Positions 43,400-50,510 of a stretch of DNA of 64,000 nucleotides are shown here, piece after piece. How positions within the stretch are numbered: position 1 is the stretch's first letter; each line of letters opens with the position of its first letter. The position numbers and the translations under genes are program-made. The stretch comes from Brevinematales bacterium (lineage in GTDB: Bacteria > Spirochaetota > Brevinematia > Brevinematales > GWF1-51-8), in contig JAGVBZ010000032.1 of assembly GCA_020059465.1 (NCBI GenBank), positions 24,517 to 88,516 on the forward strand. Direction: 5' to 3'. The notes under the pieces were generated by a model. It saw nothing but the letters and a program-made list of their open reading frames with translations. It did no database searches and was not told the DNA's origin.

Positions 43400-44206
43400 T
43401 TATTTATATCCGTCCATTTTTATTTCATTTTCTAAAACTTGTATTTCAGTATTAAGGTCCATCAGATCGTCCTCCTTCAGGCGGAAGAACAGATTAGCGA
43501 ACGCTTCTTTTATCGTATCCATAGTCGTCTCGGCTTTCTCGATGCCCTTGTTTATCGTGGGAGATTTGACCGCGTATCCCGCAAGCTCGTTGTACTTTTT
43601 GAGTATTTTAACTGTTGCGTCCAGGTAATAATCGGTAAAACGTTTTGCCGTCCTCAATGTGGCGGGGCGTTCGATAAACACGTCCATGATATTTTCGATG
43701 GTTTCGGTGATCTCGGAAACTTTTGTTTTTATATCGGGCTTGACAATTTTCTTACGGTGTTCATATATTTCGGAGAGCCTCTCCTCACAGCGGAGAATGA
43801 CAGTTTTTAACTGTCCGTCGGAAAGATTTTTACTACGCAGGTACCCCCGCGAACTTTTTATTTCATCGGGTTCGGGTTTAATCGGCTCGGCCGGATGCGG
43901 AGGGGGCGGAGGGGGACTCACCTTCGGTTCGGGTTCGGCTGCCGGCGTGATGATTTCCGCGTCCCGATAGACAGGTGTGTTTTCATCTGATTGAGAATTA
44001 TTCCAACCGCTGCCCCAGTCGCGATTCCATTTATCTTTCTGGTTTTTCCAATGATTAGTCCACCGTTCTTTCCATTCGGTTTTCCAATCCTTATTGCCGG
44101 CAGATTTAGCCTTATTCTTCCCTGACACAAAATTGAAAATTGACCCGAAGATTTTTATAAAGATCGTGGAAAAAACAAAGAATAAAATCGCACCGATAAA
44201 TCCCAT
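43400..44206 (-). CDS. XpaC-like membrane-anchored protein
   Basis: 268 residues from the ATG at 44206, preceded by AGGGAG; an earlier in-frame start at 44242 is rejected. An N-terminal membrane helix (MGFIGAILFFVFSTIFI) is followed by a Trp/Lys/Asn-rich basic segment and a Pro-rich spacer with six consecutive prolines. The C-terminal ~140-residue helical domain resembles the XpaC family (5-bromo-4-chloroindolyl phosphate hydrolysis protein). XpaC genes are often next to telA-type genes, but none is here; the neighbour is an AAA ATPase 89 bases downstream. Function unknown. Confidence 0.7.
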   Translation of the reverse strand: MGFIGAILFFVFSTIFIKIFGSIFNFVSGKNKAKSAGNKDWKTEWKERWTNHWKNQKDKWNRDWGSGWNNSQSDENTPVYRDAEIITPAAEPEPKVSPPPPPPHPAEPIKPEPDEIKSSRGYLRSKNLSDGQLKTVILRCEERLSEIYEHRKKIVKPDIKTKVSEITETIENIMDVFIERPATLRTAKRFTDYYLDATVKILKKYNELAGYAVKSPTINKGIEKAETTMDTIKEAFANLFFRLKEDDLMDLNTEIQVLENEIKMDGYK

Positions 44207-44278
44207 TGAGAATCTCCCTTGACTATAATATAAGTATAACACATCAAAAAGTAAAATAAGTTACCGGAATAAAATCAG

Positions 44279-44584
44279 TTAATCGATAATCTCATCCGGA
44301 ACAGGCAGAGAAGGCGGAATTGGGATCGGTGAAGGAGTGTCCAATTCGCGCGGGGGAGAAATCTCTTCGGGATTCGGCAGGTTATGCGGGATCGGAAGGC
44401 TTGTCGGGTTTTTCAGGGATTCGGGAACCTGCAGTGAAGGAGGGTTTTTTAGATCCGGGGGATTTTGCATTTTTTTAGGTCTTTCCATTTCATGGGGCAT
44501 AACTAAAGTCTCCGGATTCGATAGGGATTCCGGCAATACCAGCGGCGCTGGATTATTCAACGGCACAACTTTTATACCACTCAT
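44279..44584 (-). CDS. Hexapeptide-repeat protein, xPxx(L/I/M)x repeated 15 times
   Basis: 101 residues from the ATG at 44584, with GGAG nine bases upstream; an earlier start at 44599 is less well placed. After ten residues the whole chain is a perfect period-6 repeat with Pro at position 2 and Leu, Ile, Met or Val at position 5, for example NPETLV, NPPDLK, NPPSLQ, VPESLK, NPTSLP and IPHNLP. The unit runs unbroken from residue 11 to 100. The DNA copies are diverged, so it is maintained at protein level. No signal peptide or Cys. I do not recognise the family; an extended or polyproline-type rod is likely. Confidence 0.75.
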   Translation of the reverse strand: MSGIKVVPLNNPAPLVLPESLSNPETLVMPHEMERPKKMQNPPDLKNPPSLQVPESLKNPTSLPIPHNLPNPEEISPPRELDTPSPIPIPPSLPVPDEIID

Positions 44585-44645
44585 GTTTTTCTCCATCATA
44601 GTAATATGACATCGTATTAAAAATATATCAAGAAACTATACAGGG

Positions 44646-45809
44646 TTAGTATTTCAAAGTGATCACCACCGGATAATGATAGGAAGGATTGGGAAACGGG
44701 CGGGGAATACAGACAGAGTTTGAGACATAATAAGTAATGATACCCGGAGAGAGGAATATATGATCCAGACGCATATCAGAGTTGGTTACTGTCCATGCGT
44801 CCGGGGGCAAAAATGCCAGATTTACCGGGATAAAATCGTTCGTCGTATTCGAGGGATTATCCGTACGGAACGAAAGAATATCGATAGTTTGGTCGCTGCT
44901 GAAATCAGCCGGTAAGGCGGTATTCATATTACCGAGAATTATGATTTGATCGGTATAGATATTTTGTGACGCGATTATTGTATCATAAATCACCAACGCC
45001 TGCGCACGGCGTAATTGGAGATCGGACGGAATGGAAAATGTTATATTCTCCGCCTTTAGATGCGCTGCGTAAAACCAAACGGGATGTGTACCGAGAACAT
45101 TGATGCGGAACTTAAAAACGGGGCGCAGCCCGGCTAAAGATACATTTGTCCCTGCTATCGGATCGAGATAAGATGGATATACAACTTCGGAGGAGTCATA
45201 AATAGGCCAGCGGCTCCAAACAGCCAGGTAATCATTCGGAAAGCCGTATTGTACCGTAAGCAGATAGTAGGGTAAAGTAACACCCTTTGCGCTTAAGGCG
45301 GTATTCAGTAATGCAACATCTTCTGGCTGAATTTCCTGTATTGCTATGATATCGATTTCAGCCGTTTTCAGCCATTTAGCAAGCGCGTCATAATCCTCGG
45401 GATTGTCGAAATCCGCCAAATTATAGGTAGCGATAATCACTTCCGAGTTATTCCGCTGTAATTCTACGGATAGGGTATCGGTCAGGCTGGACTGAATTGT
45501 GATATTGGTCGAGAAGGAGAAATAATGCGGTGCGGAGACGGTTATTTCCCATTCCCCGGGGGGCACATCTTTCAGGAAAAACTCTCCGGTCTCGTCTGAA
45601 AATCCGACGCAGTTTGAGGAAAGTTTAACCTGCGCGCCTAAAATACCGGCATAATTGGACATATCTTTGACATTTCCTCGTAATCCTCCGAATATATTGT
45701 TTGAAGAATGACCGAAAGGAACGAAGAGAATCAATTCCTGATAGGAACAAGCGACATAAAGCATGAAAAGCACCAGAATAGCAGTAAGATAGACTACCCT
45801 TCTGCTCAT
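44646..45809 (-). CDS. Exported endonuclease/exonuclease/phosphatase-fold lipoprotein
   Basis: 387 residues from the ATG at 45809; another ATG is at 45815, and the frame runs on through tRNA-Ser, which is not coding. The N-terminus has a hydrophobic segment ending in LYVACS (lipobox). Residues ~45-135 form a carboxypeptidase-regulatory-like beta domain ('GFSDETGEFFLKDVPPGEWEITV'). Residues ~140-387 form the EEP fold, with 'ATYNLADF', 'AIQEIQ', 'YAAHLKAE' and 'RLDHIFLSP'. The normal GDxN motif reads GNMN, so one catalytic Asp is Asn. It could be a nuclease or phosphodiesterase of reduced activity. The start lies just after the tRNA terminator, with only a weak ribosome-binding site. Confidence 0.82.
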   Translation of the reverse strand: MSRRVVYLTAILVLFMLYVACSYQELILFVPFGHSSNNIFGGLRGNVKDMSNYAGILGAQVKLSSNCVGFSDETGEFFLKDVPPGEWEITVSAPHYFSFSTNITIQSSLTDTLSVELQRNNSEVIIATYNLADFDNPEDYDALAKWLKTAEIDIIAIQEIQPEDVALLNTALSAKGVTLPYYLLTVQYGFPNDYLAVWSRWPIYDSSEVVYPSYLDPIAGTNVSLAGLRPVFKFRINVLGTHPVWFYAAHLKAENITFSIPSDLQLRRAQALVIYDTIIASQNIYTDQIIILGNMNTALPADFSSDQTIDILSFRTDNPSNTTNDFIPVNLAFLPPDAWTVTNSDMRLDHIFLSPGIITYYVSNSVCIPRPFPNPSYHYPVVITLKY

Positions 45810-45819
45810 ACACATCCAT

Positions 45820-45844
45820 AAAAAAGGACGGTATAACCGTCCTT
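45820..45844 (-). terminator. Terminator directly after tRNA-Ser
   Basis: On the minus strand a perfect 8-bp stem, AAGGACGG (45844-45837) with CCGTCCTT (45831-45824), has a 5-base loop and T4 following. It begins two bases after the tRNA 3' end and finishes about five bases before the first possible ATG (45815) of the EEP gene. Confidence 0.85.
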
Positions 45845-45846
45845 CT

Positions 45847-45934
45847 CGGAAAGGGCGGGATTCGAACCCGCGGTACCCTTCTGGGGCACACACGCCTTCC
45901 AAGCGTGCTCTTTCGACCACTCAGACACCTTTCC
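45847..45934 (-). tRNA. tRNA-Ser (anticodon GGA)
   Basis: 88 bases with the long variable arm of a class II tRNA. Acceptor GGAAAGG/CCTTTCC, anticodon stem CACGC/GCGTG around loop TTGGAAG (anticodon GGA, reads UCC and UCU), a T arm with TTCGAAT loop, and discriminator G, the serine identity base. CCA is not encoded. Confidence 0.95.
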
Positions 45935-45947
45935 AAATCGAGGCATA

Positions 45948-45976
45948 ATTATAATCGATTTTTGATATTTCCGCAA
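45948..45976 (-). promoter_or_regulatory. Sigma-70 promoter for tRNA-Ser
   Basis: Minus strand TTGCGG (45976-45971), 17 bases, TATAAT (45953-45948). Start close to the tRNA 5' end (45934). Confidence 0.7.
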
Positions 45977-45996
45977 ATAATATCTGGAGCATTCTG

Positions 45997-46116
45997 ATGC
46001 AAAAATATTGTGAAGTTGTGTTTCCTATGTGCGGTATACCGAAAACAATGGAAAAGACGCATGGTATCAATCAGATAGTAGACGGCGAATTTACATCTAA
46101 AGAACAGGTATTATAA
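45997..46116 (+). CDS. Candidate 39-residue ORF
   Basis: ATG at 45997 with GGAG seven bases upstream, TAA at 46114-46116. The product begins MQKYCEVVFPMCGIPK and carries two Cys. The first ~9 residues recall the start of PriA helicases, but the rest does not, so it may be a remnant or chance. It occupies the 260-base gap between tRNA-Ser and xseB; the remainder of the gap is AT-rich with a T10 run near 46143-46152. Confidence 0.3.
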   Translation: MQKYCEVVFPMCGIPKTMEKTHGINQIVDGEFTSKEQVL

Positions 46117-46192
46117 AAGAAGTATTGCCTGAATTTCTTTATTTTTTTTTCGTTTAACATTATACTATCTCCAAAAAGTAGGATAACTGTAA

Positions 46193-46432
46193 ATGGCTGC
46201 GAAGAGCGAAGGCCGTTTTGAAGATTTGCTGAAACGCCTCGAACAGATTGTTAATCTATTAGAACAGGGACAGGATATCGATGAATCGTTGAAACTCTAT
46301 GAAGAGGGAATGAAGCTTTCGTCACGGCTGGAAAAACGATTGGGCGAGATAGAAAGAAAAGTTTACGAAGTAAAAAATGTTTCGAAGCTTGATAAAAATG
46401 AAGATGAGAAAATGGATCTGGAACTTTTTTAA
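46193..46432 (+). CDS. xseB: Exodeoxyribonuclease VII small subunit
   Basis: 79 residues, a helical hairpin typical of XseB ('FEDLLKRLEQIVNLLEQG', 'LDESLKLYEEGMKL'-like pattern). Several XseB copies bind one XseA to form the single-strand-specific exonuclease VII. Here xseA is about 7 kb away on the other strand, not adjacent as in many bacteria. AGGA lies nine bases before the ATG. First gene of a plus-strand run with a STAS gene 11 bases downstream. Confidence 0.92.
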   Translation: MAAKSEGRFEDLLKRLEQIVNLLEQGQDIDESLKLYEEGMKLSSRLEKRLGEIERKVYEVKNVSKLDKNEDEKMDLELF

Positions 46433-46443
46433 CCGGAGTTTTT

Positions 46444-46797
46444 ATGCTGAAGTACCATATTGAACAGGTGAACCAAGTCCGGATCATAACGCTGGAAGGA
46501 CAACTTTCTATTCAGGAAAAAGATATTCTTCGCAACATCCTTGAAAAAGAGAAGAAGGTGAAGGAGTTTGAATACATTCTCGAGTTTTCTCAGGTCTTTT
46601 ATATCGATTCGTTCGGGATTTCTTTTATCCAGAAAATATTATTGGGGGATGAGACAAAGCGCAAACTGGTAATTGTCAGCGACAGGGATTATATCCGTTA
46701 TGTACTGCGTTTTAATAAGCTCGATATGATGATGAATGTCAGTTTTGCCAAGAATGTAGACGAAGCATTAATGATTTACGATCACGCCAATAAGTAA
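46444..46797 (+). CDS. STAS-domain protein (anti-anti-sigma-like)
   Basis: 117 residues, a single STAS domain. The phosphorylatable-serine loop reads 'FYIDSFGISFI', the D-S-x-G form found in SpoIIAA/RsbV-type regulators that are phosphorylated by HATPase serine kinases. It is likely a partner-switching regulator. The nearest candidate kinase in the window is the receiver/HATPase fusion at 20022-20936; that pairing is inference. It lies between xseB and an OmpA-type gene. Confidence 0.85.
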   Translation: MLKYHIEQVNQVRIITLEGQLSIQEKDILRNILEKEKKVKEFEYILEFSQVFYIDSFGISFIQKILLGDETKRKLVIVSDRDYIRYVLRFNKLDMMMNVSFAKNVDEALMIYDHANK

Positions 46798-46811
46798 TTC
46801 GGGAGGATGGA

Positions 46812-48386
46812 ATGGGAAGGATTTTCTTTGTGTTACTATTCGTCACTGTTTCTTTTGTCGGAGCCTACGCCGAGACAATAAGTATCGAGAATGATTATAT
46901 CTATATCGGCGTACATGATAAAACAGCACGGTTTTTCATGAAAACGAAGGAAGGCGATCCAAAAACTAAGAGTGATAACAATAAAAAAATCCTGCTCGAT
47001 AAAACTCCTCCGACTTCGATAACCGTCCTGAATATCGACGGATATATTACAACCTACGGCAGCGCCGACGGTTCGTACTACTTTCGTCCGACCAACCATG
47101 ACGGGAAAATTATTACCGATTGGATGATACGCGGCCTCGTGATACGCCAGATACTTGAGATAGTACAGGGCACTACTACCGCGCTTCCCGATACCATGCT
47201 GATTACTTATTCGATCTCGAATATCTCCGGACAGAAAAAAAGCGTAGGGGTTGAAATTATCCTCGATATCTATCTCGGCGATAAAGACGGTGTTCCATGC
47301 AGCATTAACGGAAAACTCATCGACAAGGAAACGCAGTTTACAGGAGCGAATATTCCGCAATACTGGTACTCACTTGATGAGGGAGATAAAGCCAATGTGC
47401 GTGTCCAGGGTACGTTAATAAATCCATTGATAAAAATGAATCCTGATAAAGTCATTTTCACTAAGTGGCAGAGGCTGTTCGATTATCCATGGGATATAGA
47501 GGCGGATAACAGCGCTTTCCCAAAAGGGAAGTTCGACAACGCTGTAGCGGTGTTTTTCGATAATAAATCGATTCCGCCGAATGGAAAGATGACTTATTCT
47601 ACAATGTATGGTTTATTCGGCGCGAATATTTTTACCTCCGAGGATATGAACGCTTCCGTGGTCTGCGCCGAAACTATTTCGCAGTATCCGTTTCCTCTGC
47701 AGTTGAGCATCGGTAATAAAAGCGGACGCGAGTTGGATTCGATGAAGATCAAGATCAATTTACCCGAAGGGCTGAAGCTGTCCGCAAAGAGTAAGACCAA
47801 GGCTGAGACGGAGTTAAAAAAAGTCGGGGTCGATAAGCTTGTTACTCTCGATTATATGATCGATGCGGACGGGAAGATCGAATCGGCTTTATCGGGTGAG
47901 ATAGTCTTCGATATCTCCGGTAAAATGGATACGATTTCTGCCAATACAAAGGCGAAAAAGGTAATTTCGATGAATCCGATAGCCGAGGCGCCGAAGGAAC
48001 CCGAAAAGGATATTACCTATTATCAGGGATTGATGCAGGGCGAATGGATGACCGTGAGCTATTTCAAGTATAATTCTTCTAAACTCACTCCGCAGATAAA
48101 AGCCGAGCTGGATCAGGCGGCAGAAGTGTTTAAACAGTTCCCCAAGGGAATAAAAATCAAGATCATCGGATATACGGATAGCGACGGCAGCGAGAAGATG
48201 AACAAGAAGCTTGGCATGAACAGGGCGAAGGCGGTCTATGATTATCTCACTAAGAATAAAAAACTGCCGAAGTCGATGTTTGTTTTGGAATCTCAGGGAG
48301 AGGATAGTCCAATTTCTGATAACAATACCGATGACGGGATGAGCGAAAACAGAAGAATAGAGTTTCAATTAATGATTGAGGACTAA
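46812..48386 (+). CDS. Exported OmpA-family protein
   Basis: 524 residues. Signal peptide 1-20 (ending VGAYA). A large beta-rich domain of ~390 residues, not recognised, contains DUF11-like or Ig-like segments ('LQLSIGNKSGRELDSMKIKI'). The C-terminal OmpA/MotB peptidoglycan-binding domain (~415-524) has 'YFKYNSSKLTPQIKAELDQA', 'IIGYTDSDGS' and 'NRAKAVYDYL'. It probably links an outer-membrane or periplasmic structure to the cell wall. GGGAGG ribosome-binding site; the PilZ gene follows one base after its stop. Confidence 0.87.
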   Translation: MGRIFFVLLFVTVSFVGAYAETISIENDYIYIGVHDKTARFFMKTKEGDPKTKSDNNKKILLDKTPPTSITVLNIDGYITTYGSADGSYYFRPTNHDGKIITDWMIRGLVIRQILEIVQGTTTALPDTMLITYSISNISGQKKSVGVEIILDIYLGDKDGVPCSINGKLIDKETQFTGANIPQYWYSLDEGDKANVRVQGTLINPLIKMNPDKVIFTKWQRLFDYPWDIEADNSAFPKGKFDNAVAVFFDNKSIPPNGKMTYSTMYGLFGANIFTSEDMNASVVCAETISQYPFPLQLSIGNKSGRELDSMKIKINLPEGLKLSAKSKTKAETELKKVGVDKLVTLDYMIDADGKIESALSGEIVFDISGKMDTISANTKAKKVISMNPIAEAPKEPEKDITYYQGLMQGEWMTVSYFKYNSSKLTPQIKAELDQAAEVFKQFPKGIKIKIIGYTDSDGSEKMNKKLGMNRAKAVYDYLTKNKKLPKSMFVLESQGEDSPISDNNTDDGMSENRRIEFQLMIED

Positions 48387-48387
48387 A

Positions 48388-48741
48388 ATGAAAGAAAGCA
48401 GCAATGAAAATCCCCTTCGACTTACACGAATTTCGGTCAGCATACCCGCGGTATACTCATGGAAGGGCAGTAACGCCGAAGGGATCATAGTCGATATATC
48501 GAGCGGGGGTATCAGTATCGATGTACGGCAGATATTTGTTGTCGGCGATATCCTCCGGGTACAGTTCCGTGCGGGAGACAAATTAGTGGAATTTTGGGGT
48601 ATTGTTCGTAATGTTGTCGGGAATAACATAGGCGTAAAATTCGAGGAAATATCCAACGAGAATCTTGAAACTATCGAGACAATGGTGGATGATTTACTGC
48701 GGGCGCGCGGTCTGGCCTCTCATGAAGGCTATCGTCCTTAG
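48388..48741 (+). CDS. PilZ-domain protein (putative cyclic-di-GMP receptor)
   Basis: 117 residues from the ATG at 48388, preceded by GAGGA; an upstream TTG at 48376 overlaps the OmpA gene and is not used. One PilZ domain with an Arg-containing N-terminal segment ('PLRLTRISVSIPA') and the DISSGG motif that together bind c-di-GMP, followed by a short helical tail. c-di-GMP hydrolases (HD-GYP) are encoded at 17444-18631 and 60525-61568. The output may concern the OmpA-type protein encoded just before it. Its stop is three bases from the convergent CAP gene. Confidence 0.85.
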   Translation: MKESSNENPLRLTRISVSIPAVYSWKGSNAEGIIVDISSGGISIDVRQIFVVGDILRVQFRAGDKLVEFWGIVRNVVGNNIGVKFEEISNENLETIETMVDDLLRARGLASHEGYRP

Positions 48742-48744
48742 CAT

Positions 48745-49593
48745 TTACTTGACTGTAAAACTATATCCTTCAGGATAGAACGATCCGTCCTTTCCCATCA
48801 TGATTTTATAGACGCCCTTTCCGTATTTTAACTTAAGGGTGAAAGAAAAGGAGTTTCCGTTCCATGCAGGGGTTATCTTCCCTTTACCCGTGTAGTAGCT
48901 TCCGTTCGGCATTTCAAATTTTGCCGAATTATCGGGGAAGCTGACAAATACGGTCAGCCGGTTTTTCTCAAACGGGCCGAGGAAATCGAAATTGAATGTA
49001 ACGGTATCGTTATACTTAAAACTTTCCGGCTCTATCGATGTTAATTCCGCCATCAGATCGCCGAAGTTCTGGGTGGCGTAAAAATAATAATAACCGTTGT
49101 CGTATGTTTCAGCGATGCCGTTACCGAGATGGGAATATTTTTGACTGAGAATATTTGCCTTATGCCCGGGGGAATTCATCCACGCGGTCATGAGATTTTT
49201 TGCGACTTCCTTTTCGCTCGAACCGTAGTTATAGGCGATATTCTCGCCGATACCGCCCATGATTTCCGGGAACAGCAGGGATTTCCGCTGACTAGGATTT
49301 TTCCCCTTATTGTCGATATGAGAGAAAAAACTGTAATCGATCATATTTTTACTATGATAAAACGCCATTTCTGCAAGCTTTTCATTATACTCATATGCAG
49401 GCAGTCCCGCCTTCTTGCGTTCGGCATTTACCATTTCGAACACCAATTGCTCAATTTTCTGCAGATCGAGTCCCGACGATTTAGCGGATGTTTTCGATTG
49501 AACATGCTGAGGTACCGCTAATACCGTCAGAAAAAACAGCATAGCCATCATGTGAATCGGTGAAATGAAATTGGGTCCTTTTTTCAGTGCCAT
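48745..49593 (-). CDS. Secreted CAP/SCP-domain protein (YkwD-like)
   Basis: 282 residues from the ATG at 49593, preceded by GGGAGGAAG; an earlier start at 49614 is rejected. A signal peptide or anchor is near 15-35. A CAP domain (~50-185) has 'NAERKKAGLPAYEYNEKLAE', 'HSKNM...FFSH', 'GENIAYNYGSSEK' and 'HKANILSQKYSHLGNGIA', the usual His and Glu cavity residues. A C-terminal beta domain (~195-282) may bind ligand or wall. Bacterial CAP proteins are secreted with poorly known functions. Confidence 0.88.
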   Translation of the reverse strand: MALKKGPNFISPIHMMAMLFFLTVLAVPQHVQSKTSAKSSGLDLQKIEQLVFEMVNAERKKAGLPAYEYNEKLAEMAFYHSKNMIDYSFFSHIDNKGKNPSQRKSLLFPEIMGGIGENIAYNYGSSEKEVAKNLMTAWMNSPGHKANILSQKYSHLGNGIAETYDNGYYYFYATQNFGDLMAELTSIEPESFKYNDTVTFNFDFLGPFEKNRLTVFVSFPDNSAKFEMPNGSYYTGKGKITPAWNGNSFSFTLKLKYGKGVYKIMMGKDGSFYPEGYSFTVK

Positions 49594-49662
49594 TTTCTTC
49601 CTCCCGAATATCATGTCATTATATTACACTGATAATAGATAGAATTCAAGCATAAGGTAAGA

Positions 49663-50502
49663 TTAATTTTCCATTTCCCCGGTTTCCGATGTCAGGTCTT
49701 CCTCATCGCTGAGATCAGTTTCACTGATATTCTGCGGGAGTTCGTTGATCTTCTGCGCGAATAAAAGGTACCCCGTGTGCGCGATCATCCTGTCATGCGG
49801 ACGGGTCAGGTTCTTCTTCACCCGTATACCGCGCTGCAGGTTTTCAATACATCGGACGCGGATAAACCCCGAATGATTCATTTTTTCCACAGTAGTCTGT
49901 ATCTGTTCGATATTCGGATTAAGCGCCCCGATGAAACCCCCACCGGATAACGCCTCGTAAGCCGCATCGATCAGTGTCCAAGGCTCCGGTACGTCGAGAA
50001 ATATTGAATCGATATCGGTTAGCCCGAATCCTCCCTCGGTGACGGGGTCCTTCAGAATAAATTCGACGTTCTCGGGGCGGCCGAAACGCTTCACATTTTT
50101 TATCGCCATTTCCTGATGCTCGGGACGGCGTTCGAACGAATAGACCTTTCCCTTCTCGCCGACGATACGGCTGAGAAGAATTGTCAGCGAACCGGAGCCC
50201 GATCCGATCTCGATTACACGGCTGCCGTTCTCGATACCCAGTTCGAGCAGGATAGTTCCCGCTTCTTTAGGATAAATAATAGTCGTTCGGCGTTTGACTT
50301 TCATCATCCTGTCGGCAAGCGTGGGCTTGAGAACATAGAAATCCGTCCCGAGATGGGTGGTCACCTTATCGCCGAAGCTGGTATCTCCCTCGAGCTTGAC
50401 GTTTCCCCTATGGCTTGAAAACGACTGGTTTTCAAAGTAGGGCAGCATGTAATAGGAACGCTCGTCGAGATAAAGGATGAAATAATCGTCTTTCTCAATC
50501 AT
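49663..50502 (-). CDS. trmI: tRNA (adenine-N1-)-methyltransferase, TrmI type
   Basis: 279 residues from the ATG at 50502, with AGGAG nine bases upstream; the longer frame to 50613 overlaps the DegT gene. TrmI makes m1A58 in the tRNA T-loop. N-terminal small beta domain, then a class I SAM methyltransferase: 'VIEIGSGSGSLTILLSRIVG', 'SFERRPEHQEMAIKNV' and 'DSIFLDVPEPW'. The C-terminal segment is acidic. It follows degT by eight bases. Confidence 0.92.
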   Translation of the reverse strand: MIEKDDYFILYLDERSYYMLPYFENQSFSSHRGNVKLEGDTSFGDKVTTHLGTDFYVLKPTLADRMMKVKRRTTIIYPKEAGTILLELGIENGSRVIEIGSGSGSLTILLSRIVGEKGKVYSFERRPEHQEMAIKNVKRFGRPENVEFILKDPVTEGGFGLTDIDSIFLDVPEPWTLIDAAYEALSGGGFIGALNPNIEQIQTTVEKMNHSGFIRVRCIENLQRGIRVKKNLTRPHDRMIAHTGYLLFAQKINELPQNISETDLSDEEDLTSETGEMEN

Positions 50503-50510
50503 GATAACTC

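Noticed and set aside
44646..45920. Open frame extending the EEP lipoprotein gene through tRNA-Ser
   Set aside because: The extension is the tRNA and its terminator; protein starts are only plausible at 45815 or 45809.
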